Source: Deinococcus grandis
GTDB taxonomy: Bacteria; Deinococcota; Deinococci; Deinococcales; Deinococcaceae
Direction of reading: 5' to 3'
Assembly (NCBI RefSeq): GCF_001485435.1
Contig: NZ_BCMS01000004.1
Coordinates: 62,001-126,000, forward strand
DNA length: 64,000 nucleotides
The notes beneath the pieces were generated by a model. The model had not been told where the DNA came from. It searched no databases and saw nothing but the letters and a program-made list of their open reading frames with translations. The position numbers and the translations under genes are program-made. Below, one piece after another: positions 41,795 through 49,768 of the stretch. How positions within the stretch are numbered: position 1 is the stretch's first letter; every line of letters starts with the position of its first letter.

Positions 41795-42008
41795 AGTTCT
41801 TGATGAACGTGATGGTGATCGTCCCGGCCTTCAGGTCCGTGACGGGGCTCCCGATCCCAGCGGTGGTGAGTTCCGGGTGCGTGGGGGCGTAGAACTGCTT
41901 GACCTGCTCGGGCGTCATCTTCGGGTTGGGGTCCGCGAGGGTGTGCCCGTCGAACTCGAACGTGCGGGTGAGATCCTGGGGTTGACCGCTGGCTGTGGGA
42001 TTCGTCAT
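41778..42008 (-). CDS. PRTRC system protein C
   Basis: 76 residues. Typical C-protein layout: RTFEFDGHTLADPNPKMTPEQVKQFYAPTHPELTTAGI, followed by a beta hairpin ITITFIKNYGRKG. Small cytoplasmic protein, function unknown, single copy in the window. Hairpin-led start. Confidence 0.88.
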   Translation of the reverse strand: MTNPTASGQPQDLTRTFEFDGHTLADPNPKMTPEQVKQFYAPTHPELTTAGIGSPVTDLKAGTITITFIKNYGRKG

Positions 42009-42018
42009 GTGCTTCGCG

Positions 42019-42038
42019 TGGCCCCCGACAGGGGGCCA
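42019..42038 (-). promoter_or_regulatory. Start-codon hairpin (8-bp stem)
   Basis: tggccccc/gggggcca, loop GACA; 10 bases before the ATG at 42008. Confidence 0.75.
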
Positions 42039-42044
42039 GCACTG

Positions 42045-42305
42045 TCATTCGGTGGTCGTGAGGAACACGACGGGGAACCCGTCCTGCTGCGCGGCGTCCA
42101 TCAGCGCATCCATCCAGTGCAGGATGCCGTCGAGCGACTCCGCCTGATCGAGGGCGAGGTCGGCGGCCGAGTCGCACTCGTGCGCGGCCAGGAGCGCCCT
42201 CGCGGAGCGGATGCTGGCGACCTCGTTCGCCAGGACCTCTTTCTGTTCGGCAAGGGCGGCCCAATCGGTACGGTTCAGGGCGGCGTGCAGGTGAGACAGG
42301 CTCAT
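42045..42305 (-). CDS. Small helical protein within PRTRC cassette
   Basis: 86 residues, nearly all helical (MSLSHLHAALNRTDWAALAE, SIRSARALLAAHE, LDQAESLDGILHWMDALMDAA). No family recognised. It sits between PRTRC E and C, each junction carrying a hairpin. Confidence 0.6.
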   Translation of the reverse strand: MSLSHLHAALNRTDWAALAEQKEVLANEVASIRSARALLAAHECDSAADLALDQAESLDGILHWMDALMDAAQQDGFPVVFLTTTE

Positions 42306-42315
42306 GCAGACGACA

Positions 42316-42334
42316 TGGCCCCCAGAGGGGGCCA
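42316..42334 (-). promoter_or_regulatory. Start-codon hairpin (8-bp stem)
   Basis: tggccccc/gggggcca, loop AGA; 10 bases before the ATG at 42305. Confidence 0.75.
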
Positions 42335-42340
42335 GCGCTG

Positions 42341-43555
42341 TCAGAAGAGGCGCTGCTCCTCCTTGAGGGTCATCTCGATGACCTGGGGTTTCCCGGCCTT
42401 CACGCTGATCGTCTGATTCGCGGTGGCGTGCTCGGCCGCCTGCGCGTTCACGACCCATGTGCCGGGCGCGAGCAGGACCTCGATGCCGTGATGCAGGGCG
42501 ATGACCGTGTCGCCTTTGGTGACTTCGAGCGCGGCACTCTGCGGGGTGACGTTCACGGTGACGCGCGCGCCCTGCTGCTCGGTGAAGTCGTGCTCCTTGT
42601 TCGCGTGCGTGGCGACCGTCTTCTTCACCTCCCCGAACGCGGGGTGCGTGGCGACGATCTCCAGGGTGCCCTGCGGCACGTCGTTCTTCCCGACCACCAG
42701 GGGGACGTCCTTGCCGCCGAGGGTGCCTTTCAGGGTGGTGCCCTCAGCGGCCTTGAGGGTCAGGACGCTCGTTTTCGCCTTCGCGGGGGTGGGGGCGGGC
42801 TTGTCGGCCGCCTTCTTGTTCGCGGCCTGCTGACGCTGCGCGGCCTCTTGCGCGACGCTAAAGGCATCCCGGCGCGCCCCGGCGTAGCCCTGCATGGCGG
42901 TCACGAGGTTCGCGTCCATCCAGTCGGGCGTCTCGGTCAGCATGAACGGCACGGGGACCGCCTCGCCGGGGTGCGGTTTGGGGAAGATCCCAATGGTGAC
43001 GTCTCCCCCGACCCGCAGCAGCTGGAATGTGAGTTCCCCGCCGTCGGCGAGCAGCCCGGCGAGCTGCGCGATCAGCCCGCTGTGCACCGGGGCGGCCAGT
43101 GTGGCGATGGGTGCGGGGGCGTCCTGCGCGTCGCGGCCAGGTTCGGGTTCGGCGGCGCCTTCCTCGGGGGTGGAGGCCTCGGGCGCGGGGGTCGCGTCGG
43201 GGTGCACCTCGGGGTCCGGGGCGGGTTCCGCGGCGGGCGTGGGCTGCGCCTCGGGCTCTGGGGTGGGCTCGGGCTGCGGGGCGCTCAGGACAGGCTGGGT
43301 GACCGGGGCGGGCTGGGACGCCTCCCACGGGTCCGCTTCAGGCGCGGCGAACAGGCCCTCGATGTCCGCCAGGAAGGCCAGGTAGTGCATGCGGCTGGCG
43401 TCCTTGTCCGGGTGCTCGCGGCTGACGCGGCGGAAGTCGTCCTCCAGGGCCGTGCCCTTGACGGATTCCCAGAGTTCGGCGGCGCGGGCCTTGTCGTCGG
43501 GGAGGATCGGGGCGTGCTGGGCGGTGGGGGCCGGACGGGGCTGGGTATAGGTCAT
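42341..43555 (-). CDS. PRTRC system protein E with extra N- and C-terminal regions
   Basis: 404 residues from the ATG at 43555. The PRTRC-E core (about 165-265) has LIAQLAGLLADGGELTFQL, VTIGIFPKPHPGEAVPVPFMLTETPDWMD and LVTAMQGYAGARRDAF. It is preceded by a helical region and a Pro/Glu/Ala-rich linker (about 70-150). The C-terminal 130 residues look like PEGA-type beta repeats (PLVVGKNDVPQGTLEIVATHPAFG, IEVLLAPGTWVVNAQAAEH), so this E protein is a fusion. Confidence 0.75.
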   Translation of the reverse strand: MTYTQPRPAPTAQHAPILPDDKARAAELWESVKGTALEDDFRRVSREHPDKDASRMHYLAFLADIEGLFAAPEADPWEASQPAPVTQPVLSAPQPEPTPEPEAQPTPAAEPAPDPEVHPDATPAPEASTPEEGAAEPEPGRDAQDAPAPIATLAAPVHSGLIAQLAGLLADGGELTFQLLRVGGDVTIGIFPKPHPGEAVPVPFMLTETPDWMDANLVTAMQGYAGARRDAFSVAQEAAQRQQAANKKAADKPAPTPAKAKTSVLTLKAAEGTTLKGTLGGKDVPLVVGKNDVPQGTLEIVATHPAFGEVKKTVATHANKEHDFTEQQGARVTVNVTPQSAALEVTKGDTVIALHHGIEVLLAPGTWVVNAQAAEHATANQTISVKAGKPQVIEMTLKEEQRLF

Positions 43556-43565
43556 GACGGCGACC

Positions 43566-43592
43566 TGGCCCACCCGGCTCCCGGGTGGGCCA
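43566..43592 (-). promoter_or_regulatory. Start-codon hairpin (12-bp stem)
   Basis: tggcccacccgg/ccgggtgggcca, loop CTC; 10 bases before the ATG at 43555. Confidence 0.78.
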
Positions 43593-43598
43593 CTGCTG

Positions 43599-43808
43599 TC
43601 AGGCGGGATCGAAGTCCACTCGCGTGAGCGGCCGCGAGATGCCGTCCACGGACACGATGAACTCCGCCGGGGTGCCGAATTCGGGTTGCGCGGCGTACAT
43701 GTACTGCAGGTGACCGGATCGTCCGCGACACTCCGGGATGCGGCACTGCTGACCCACGGTCACGGTGTCGCCCGCGTTCAGGCCATCCAGGGTGGTGAGT
43801 CGCTGCAT
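43599..43808 (-). CDS. Small Cys-containing protein of unknown function
   Basis: 69 residues. ATG at 43808 overlaps the upstream stop by one base (TGATG), so translation is coupled. Beta-rich, with a CRIPECRG Cys pair that could bind metal. Confidence 0.55.
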   Translation of the reverse strand: MQRLTTLDGLNAGDTVTVGQQCRIPECRGRSGHLQYMYAAQPEFGTPAEFIVSVDGISRPLTRVDFDPA

Positions 43809-44287
43809 CAGTTCAGCCCCAGGATGGCCCAGTCACGGGCCTCGGCGAGCGCTTCACTCGTGAGGTCCCCCTCCAGTTGGGCGCGTGCCCCGCCACTCAG
43901 GTCACTGGAGATCCCGCCGATCGTGCGGCAGGCGAGGTCCTCCCCGGCGGCGTTCGTGACGCGGCAGGTGATCCGCTGGACGTGCCACGTGACGCCGCAC
44001 AGGGCCCGGCGGCGCGCGGCGCGCATCACGTCCGTGCGGGCTTCCCGCAGGGCCTGTTCGGGGGTGAAGCCCAGGAACGTGATCCGCACGCGGGCCTCGT
44101 CGGCTTCACTCCAGGCGGGCGTGAAGTGCAGGCCGTCCCGGATGGGGACGCTGGTGGGCGTGGGTTCCGGGGTGAGCGTCCCCAGGTTGTGGTTGGCAAC
44201 GTGGTCCTGCTGTGGGTCGGGCGTGCAGGTCAGGGTGGTGCTCAGAGGCGGCTGGGGCTGGTGGAAGGAGATCGTGGTGGTGTGCAT
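43808..44287 (-). CDS. Protein of unknown function
   Basis: 159 residues from the ATG at 44287. Pro/Thr-rich first third, then helical and beta segments (FTPEQALREARTDVMRAARR, CGVTWHVQRITCRVTN, LAEARDWAILGLN). No family recognised. Between the giant methyltransferase-helicase and PRTRC E in the operon. Confidence 0.6.
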   Translation of the reverse strand: MHTTTISFHQPQPPLSTTLTCTPDPQQDHVANHNLGTLTPEPTPTSVPIRDGLHFTPAWSEADEARVRITFLGFTPEQALREARTDVMRAARRRALCGVTWHVQRITCRVTNAAGEDLACRTIGGISSDLSGGARAQLEGDLTSEALAEARDWAILGLN

Positions 44288-44297
44288 GATGCCCGCG

Positions 44298-44317
44298 TGG
44301 CCCCCTACTGGGGGCCA
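44298..44317 (-). promoter_or_regulatory. Start-codon hairpin (8-bp stem)
   Basis: tggccccc/gggggcca, loop TACT; 10 bases before the ATG at 44287. Confidence 0.75.
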
Positions 44318-44327
44318 GAGCTCCTGA

Positions 44328-47300
44328 TCAGATGGCTGCGAGGAGGAGCTGATCCATCCGGGCGCGGACTCGGGGGTCTTGCTGGCGGAGGAGCGTGCGG
44401 GTCTGTGCCGCGCGGGTGGAATCCGGGAACACCAGGGTGACCATCCGCACGTCCCGCTCGGCACGGTACTCGACGATCACGAGTGGGCAACCGTCCACCG
44501 CGCCGGGGATAAGGGTGTCGCCCTGGATGGCGTACACCTGCGCGGGGCGGGTGGGGAGCTGCTCGGTGACGGTCAGGCCGTACCGCAGGCGCAGCGGGGG
44601 GCGCTGGACAGTCCGGACAGCGGGTGCGGGGCGCGGGGTGGGCATGGTCTCCCCCACCGGGTCTGCTGCCGCGAGGGCCGGAACAGGCTGGATCTCCGGC
44701 ACCGGGGCGAGCTGGATGGGGACCGCAGGCTGAACCGGTGCCTGGGGTGCGACGTCGGCGTTCAGGATGCGCTCCTGGAGCTCGGCGCGCAGGCGGGTGA
44801 GGCCTTCCGCGCCGTACGCGCCTTCCACGCGGGTGGGCTGCACGTGCCGGGCTCTGGCAAGGTCCACGTGCGCGATGACGTCCACGTTCCCGCCGACGTC
44901 CGTGACCCGGACGCCCGTGTCTGCGCCGCGCAGGTCCCGCACGGTCACGGGGTTGCCCTGGTGCTCGAACGTCAGCCCGGCGTGGATGGGCAGGCCCTCC
45001 ACCCACAGGATCGGCTGCTGAAGGCGGGTGAGCGCGGCCATGGGGTTCGCCGCAGCGCGCAGGGCCTGCACCTGACCGTGCAGGCCGCGCAGGGCGGTCA
45101 CCAGGCGGTTGATCCCGGCGACGTCCTGCGTGCTCGGGCCGTGCTCGCGGCTGCGGGCGGTCCGGTCGCGCTTCTCCAGCAGGCTGAGCGCTTCGAGGTA
45201 CTCGCGGATGACCGTGAGGTCGGCCAGCAGGCTCGCGGCGTGACTCTCCGCCTGCCGGGCCTCCCGCTTGGCGCGGATGGCGTGGCGGGTGGCGTCCGGG
45301 TTGCGGCTGAGCATGACGGCCAGTTCCTCGCCGTCGAAGCCCACATCGGTGTTCTCGCAGCTGGTGAGGGTGGGGTCGAACACCTGCTGCGCCCAGCCTT
45401 TCTTGCCCATCATGTTCTGGAAGCGGATGACGTCGAAGCTGCCCCGGGCGAAGTACACGTGGTTGCGGATTTCCTTCACCCAGGTGCCCTGACGGCGGCC
45501 GCGTCCGATGCGCTGCACGAACGCCATGTGGTGGTGCGGGTAATCGAGGTGGTGGAGGTCGGTGGCACCCTGGTAATTGCCGCCCTGTTCGATCACGCTG
45601 CTGCCGATGACGCAGGTCAGGACGCCACGGCGGAACCGGCGTTCGACCGTCAGGCGTTCCCCACCCTGGTGCGTGCTCGCGGTGATGATCTCGATTTCAC
45701 CGGCGGGGTACCCGGCCGCGATGAGCTGGTCGCGCAGGGCCGTGTACGTCATGCCGCCTTCGCCACCGGTGTACATGAACACGACATTCCGGCCACCCTG
45801 GGCACGGGCTGCCAGGCAGGCCTCGACACACGCCGCGAAACGGGCATTCGGGGCCTGGACGTTCATCAGCGGGGGGTGCAGGGTGAGCTTGCTCAGGCGG
45901 GAGAAGATCGAGAACAGGTGCTTCTCCCCGTCACTCTCAGCCTCGCTGATGGTGGCCTGCTCCGCGTCGTATTCGTCCTGCACGACCGGGTGCAGGTCGA
46001 ACAGGTGCTCGACAGTGGTCAGGGGCGGCAGGGGCATCCCCACGCGGTCGTGCATCTGGCAGGTGTCCTCCGTCTCCCGGATGACGTGCTGGCCGATGAT
46101 GGCGCGCAGCTCGTCCAGGTTCCGGAAGCCCACGACGCACGAGCGGAACTCCACATCCCCTTCCGGGAGGGTGATCAGGCGGGGTTCGATCACGCAGAAG
46201 CGGGCGGTGAAGGCCTGCACGTTCGTGATGCCGTACGCGGGCAGCGCGTCGGTCACGAGGGAGAGCATGTTCCAGATCTCCAGGGGGCTGTTCGTGAACC
46301 ACGTGGCGCTCAGGGCAACCGTGCAGCCGCCACGCTCGCGGATGAAGCGGGCCTTATGGTTGCCGTCCAGCGCGCGGTTACTCTCCCCTCCCCCACCTAG
46401 GAATTTCGGGCTGGAGTCCCCGTACACGGCGGGCGCGGCGTACGTGTTCTTCAGCGCGTGCGCCTCGTCCCACAGGACCGCGTCGATGCCGAGCGCTTCG
46501 AAGGGCACGTCGGTGCTCGTGGCGACCTTGACGCGCCCCAGGTGCCGCTGCGTGAACTTCTCCCCGGCCGCGAGCGCGCGGTGCCCACCCATCTTCCGGT
46601 GCCGCTCGTCGAACGTGGTCGTGGTGGCCAGCGCGCTCATGAGGGTCTCGTCGCTCTGCACGTACTTCTTGCGGGTCTCTTCGAGCATGGGGATCATCTC
46701 GAACGCCTCGTACGTGAAGATCACGAGGTCCGGGGGACTGGTGAGCAGCGCGGCGATCTTCGCGCGGCGACGGTCTCCGGTGTCCGTCAGGACCCTGGGT
46801 TCGCCGTCCTCGTCCAGCGCGACGCTGCCGTCCGGCGCACGGACGGGTTCCCCGCCGATCACGCTGATCCGCAACCCCGGGAGGGCCGTGGCGGCGTTCA
46901 TGACCCAGTCCCCCAGGCGGGAGAGCGGCACGACCACCGCGGGCAGGCGGGCGCGGCCAGACTGGAGAAGCAGTTCAGCCAGCATCAGCGCGGTCAAAGT
47001 CTTCCCAAGCCCAACTGAAAAGTCCAGGATGACGCCGTCCATACGCGCGGCGGCGCGGACGTGTCCGGCCTGGAAGGGATGCGCGAGCGGCCCCTGGTAC
47101 CGGGGGAGCGTCAGGGGGCGCAGGTCGGGCGTGGCGGTCAGCAGGCCGTACCGGTGCTCGTTCAGGGTGAGTTCCACCGCGCCCACGTGCTCACTGCCGA
47201 GCAGCCACGTGCGGAAGTGCGCGGCGAGCTGCCGTTCGAACTGCACCGCGCGGGCCTGATGCGCGTGGCGTTCGGCCGTGATCTGCTCGGGCGTCTTCAC

Positions 47301-49511
47301 GTCCTGGTTCACGACCGGTTCAACCGGCGTGCGGAAGTTCAGGTACGCCTCCAGTTCCCGCACGCGCCCAGGACTGATGGCCTGCCGCTCCTTCAGGGCG
47401 AGCTCGTCGTCCAGGGCGTTGCGCAGGCGCAGGGTGACACCGTGTTCACCGCGCGTCGCCTGGATGAGGTTCACGGGCGCACCGTCGGCGTCCCACGAGT
47501 TGCGCTTGACGGCCACGCAGGTCCCGAGGTTGGCGTTCACCCAGTCGGCCAGGACGTGCTCGGGGATCAGGGGGTCCCGCGCCTCGAGCGTCATGTCCGT
47601 GATGTCCATCCAGAGGGCGCGTTCCCGGCAGGTCTGCGCCTGCTGCAGGAGGGCCTGGCGCTCGGTGCCGGTGTGATCGGCGGCCAGGGTCTCGGCGAGG
47701 CGGGCCTTCTCGTGGGCGCGGCCCCGGTAGTACGTGCTGGCCGCCTCCCAGGTGTGCCCGGTGAAGGCGTACTGGGCGAGCAGGTGCGCGGCGGCGTCCC
47801 CATCCGTGACCTGAGCGTACCGGGCGAGGCTCGTGATGGTGAGCAGGCCGTACGCTTCGAGCTGCTGGGCGACCTCGCCGATCGTGCCGGGCGTGATGGG
47901 GGGCTCCCGGTCGGTGAGTTCGGTCAGGAGGGCCGGGACGTCCCCGTTCGCTTCGACGAGCGCGTGCAGGGCGGGCGCGGATTTCGCGGCGCGGCGCAGC
48001 AGGGTCAGGTCGTACGCGCCGTGCGTGCTCAGGTGGGTGTCGTGCAGGCGTAGGGCGGTGTCGCGCGCGGCGTGCTGCTGGCCACTGCGGGCCGCCGTGA
48101 TGGCCTGGGCGACGGTTAGGGCGCTGAGTACGGCGGGGTTGCTCAGGTGCGAGCCGTACTGCCAGTGGCCGCCCTGGAAGCGGTACGTGCCGCAGCTGCT
48201 GGTGGTGCCGTCGGCAATGGGGTGAGGCATGGGACGCGCGCGGCGGGCACGGGCTTCGACGTCTGTGCCGAGCAGGGTCTGGATGGCCGCGAGCGCGCCG
48301 GGCAGCGTGAGGATGTCGTTCACGCGCGCACTGGCCTGCTTGGTGAGGGTCTCCAGGTCCACGCGCAGCCCACCGGGGTACACGGGGTCGCCGAAGCGGC
48401 CGTCCCCGATCTTGGCCTGGTGGCGGGGCGTGCCGAGGGGTTCCCCGGCGTACTGGAGCTTCCACTCGGTCCCGCTGCGGTAGAAGACGCCTTCCCCGTT
48501 CACGATCTGGCGGAGGTACCCGCTGTGCGTCAGGCGCTGCTCGCGCAGCTGGGCCTGCTCCTCGTGGGTGAGGGCGTTCAGCGCTTCGGTCACGCCGGCA
48601 TCGTGGCGGCGCAGGACCAGCAGGACGGTGGTGACGCCCGCCCCGGCCGCCCGGAAGGCCCCTTCGGGCACGGCGGACAGCATCAGGGGGTGCGCGAGGT
48701 CGAGCAGCGCCTCGCGGTGCGGGCGGTCGCTGTCCACGCGGAGCATGCTCTCGGGCACGACGACGGTCATCAGGCCGCCGGGGGTGACGCGGCGCAGGCC
48801 TTCGAGGACGAAGTACCAGTGCGCCTGCCGGAGGTCGGGGCGGTGCAATCTCGCCTGGGCGCCGCGTGTGCCGAAGGGCGGGTTGCCGATCACGAGATCG
48901 AACGGGGCGTCCTCGCTCTGCGTGGTGTACGTCTCAAAGGAGGCGTTCCAGACGGTCACGTGAGGGTGCAGAGCCTGCGCGACGGCGGCGCTGGTCTCGT
49001 CGAGTTCCACGCCGACCACGTCACTGAACTTGGGTGCGCGCGCGAGGAAGGCGCCGCCACCGCAGCTGAATTCGAGGATGCGGCGGGTGCTGCCGAGCGC
49101 CTGGCTGAGGTCGTACGCGACCTGCACGAGTTCGCCGGGGGTGTAGAAGGCGCTGGTGCTGGCGCTGTGCTCGCCGAGGCCGCCTTCACCACTCCAGGCG
49201 CGCAGGGCGGCGTGGTCGGCGGGGGTGACGCCGCGGGCGAGGATGTCGCGGACGGCCTGGTTGGCCTTCAGGCGAGCGTCCGTGCTGACGATGGGCAGAG
49301 CCTCTACGCCGTAGGGTTCGGCGCTGGAGGCGGGAGCGTACGTCGGCGCGGAGCGCATCCGGAATGCGTCGAGGGCTGGATCCACTGTGATCACAGCGGG
49401 GGCGGCCTGAGTGGGGTGTGCGGCGCCCTTGCTCTTGACCTTGCCCTGGCTGGCCTTGCGGGCAGGCTGGGCTGCGGGCGTGACGGCATCAAACAGACTG
49501 ATCAGTGACAT
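44328..49511 (-). CDS. Giant adenine methyltransferase-SNF2-type helicase fusion (DarB-like)
   Basis: 1727 residues from the ATG at 49511; longer frames upstream only translate the repeat array. SAM motif LEFSCGGGAFLA (about 146-157), VVGVELDE and catalytic NPPFG (210-214) mark an N6-adenine methyltransferase. After a long helical middle come helicase motifs: DFSVGLGKTL (about 834), DEAH (about 1014), VALSATWF and QRIGRGRRQG (about 1335). A Pro-rich linker and C-terminal domain follow. No nuclease motif seen. Similar fusions include phage P1 DarB (anti-restriction) and helicase-methylases of mobile elements. It may methylate or remodel incoming plasmid DNA. Heads the operon leading to PRTRC E, C, F and B. 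Confidence 0.82.
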   Translation of the reverse strand: MSLISLFDAVTPAAQPARKASQGKVKSKGAAHPTQAAPAVITVDPALDAFRMRSAPTYAPASSAEPYGVEALPIVSTDARLKANQAVRDILARGVTPADHAALRAWSGEGGLGEHSASTSAFYTPGELVQVAYDLSQALGSTRRILEFSCGGGAFLARAPKFSDVVGVELDETSAAVAQALHPHVTVWNASFETYTTQSEDAPFDLVIGNPPFGTRGAQARLHRPDLRQAHWYFVLEGLRRVTPGGLMTVVVPESMLRVDSDRPHREALLDLAHPLMLSAVPEGAFRAAGAGVTTVLLVLRRHDAGVTEALNALTHEEQAQLREQRLTHSGYLRQIVNGEGVFYRSGTEWKLQYAGEPLGTPRHQAKIGDGRFGDPVYPGGLRVDLETLTKQASARVNDILTLPGALAAIQTLLGTDVEARARRARPMPHPIADGTTSSCGTYRFQGGHWQYGSHLSNPAVLSALTVAQAITAARSGQQHAARDTALRLHDTHLSTHGAYDLTLLRRAAKSAPALHALVEANGDVPALLTELTDREPPITPGTIGEVAQQLEAYGLLTITSLARYAQVTDGDAAAHLLAQYAFTGHTWEAASTYYRGRAHEKARLAETLAADHTGTERQALLQQAQTCRERALWMDITDMTLEARDPLIPEHVLADWVNANLGTCVAVKRNSWDADGAPVNLIQATRGEHGVTLRLRNALDDELALKERQAISPGRVRELEAYLNFRTPVEPVVNQDVKTPEQITAERHAHQARAVQFERQLAAHFRTWLLGSEHVGAVELTLNEHRYGLLTATPDLRPLTLPRYQGPLAHPFQAGHVRAAARMDGVILDFSVGLGKTLTALMLAELLLQSGRARLPAVVVPLSRLGDWVMNAATALPGLRISVIGGEPVRAPDGSVALDEDGEPRVLTDTGDRRRAKIAALLTSPPDLVIFTYEAFEMIPMLEETRKKYVQSDETLMSALATTTTFDERHRKMGGHRALAAGEKFTQRHLGRVKVATSTDVPFEALGIDAVLWDEAHALKNTYAAPAVYGDSSPKFLGGGGESNRALDGNHKARFIRERGGCTVALSATWFTNSPLEIWNMLSLVTDALPAYGITNVQAFTARFCVIEPRLITLPEGDVEFRSCVVGFRNLDELRAIIGQHVIRETEDTCQMHDRVGMPLPPLTTVEHLFDLHPVVQDEYDAEQATISEAESDGEKHLFSIFSRLSKLTLHPPLMNVQAPNARFAACVEACLAARAQGGRNVVFMYTGGEGGMTYTALRDQLIAAGYPAGEIEIITASTHQGGERLTVERRFRRGVLTCVIGSSVIEQGGNYQGATDLHHLDYPHHHMAFVQRIGRGRRQGTWVKEIRNHVYFARGSFDVIRFQNMMGKKGWAQQVFDPTLTSCENTDVGFDGEELAVMLSRNPDATRHAIRAKREARQAESHAASLLADLTVIREYLEALSLLEKRDRTARSREHGPSTQDVAGINRLVTALRGLHGQVQALRAAANPMAALTRLQQPILWVEGLPIHAGLTFEHQGNPVTVRDLRGADTGVRVTDVGGNVDVIAHVDLARARHVQPTRVEGAYGAEGLTRLRAELQERILNADVAPQAPVQPAVPIQLAPVPEIQPVPALAAADPVGETMPTPRPAPAVRTVQRPPLRLRYGLTVTEQLPTRPAQVYAIQGDTLIPGAVDGCPLVIVEYRAERDVRMVTLVFPDSTRAAQTRTLLRQQDPRVRARMDQLLLAAI

Positions 49512-49522
49512 GTGCCCGACTG

Positions 49523-49545
49523 GGCCCGTGACCTGGTCACGGGCC
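49523..49545 (-). promoter_or_regulatory. Start-codon hairpin (10-11-bp stem)
   Basis: ggcccgtgacc/ggtcacgggcc with minimal loop; 11 bases before the ATG at 49511. Stem interior is unrelated to other members while the GGGCC/GGCCC ends are kept. Confidence 0.75.
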
Positions 49546-49562
49546 ATAGCTTCCTTACAACA

Positions 49563-49687
49563 GGGTTGACGCGCATCAACCCCGGGTGTGGAGCTGGGTT
49601 GACGCGCATCAACCCCGGGGTGTGGAGCTGGGTTGACGCGCATCAACCCCGGGGTGTGGAGCTGGGTTGACGCGCATCAACCCCGGG
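49563..49687. repeat. Four 33/34-bp repeats, candidate parS centromere
   Basis: Four copies of gggttgacgcgcatcaaccc begin at 49563, 49596, 49630 and 49664, separated by ccggggtgtggagct. Each contains the inverted arms GGGTTGA and TCAACCC. Spacing is about three helical turns. The array lies just downstream of parB and upstream of the methyltransferase-helicase gene, so it is either the centromere bound by ParB or an operator for the large operon. Confidence 0.75.
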
Positions 49688-49721
49688 ATGCAAGAGCGAA
49701 CTGGAAAAGGCGAATAGCTTG

Positions 49722-49745
49722 AGAGGAGGCGATATCGCCTCCTCT
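49722..49745. terminator. 24-bp perfect palindrome after parB
   Basis: agaggaggcgat and its complement form a 12-bp stem between parB and the repeat array. Likely ends parAB transcription. Confidence 0.55.
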
Positions 49746-49768
49746 TGTTCATCCCGGCAAGGCCTGGC

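Noticed and set aside
44379..46400. Long plus-strand frame opposite the methyltransferase-helicase
   Set aside because: Antisense shadow with no domain; the minus-strand frame has full motif sets.
49512..49646. N-terminal extension of the methyltransferase through the repeat array
   Set aside because: Translates the 33/34-bp repeats and the hairpin; the hairpin rule places the start at 49511.
49563..49687. CRISPR array
   Set aside because: Only four units, spacers are near identical rather than unique, and no cas genes are present.
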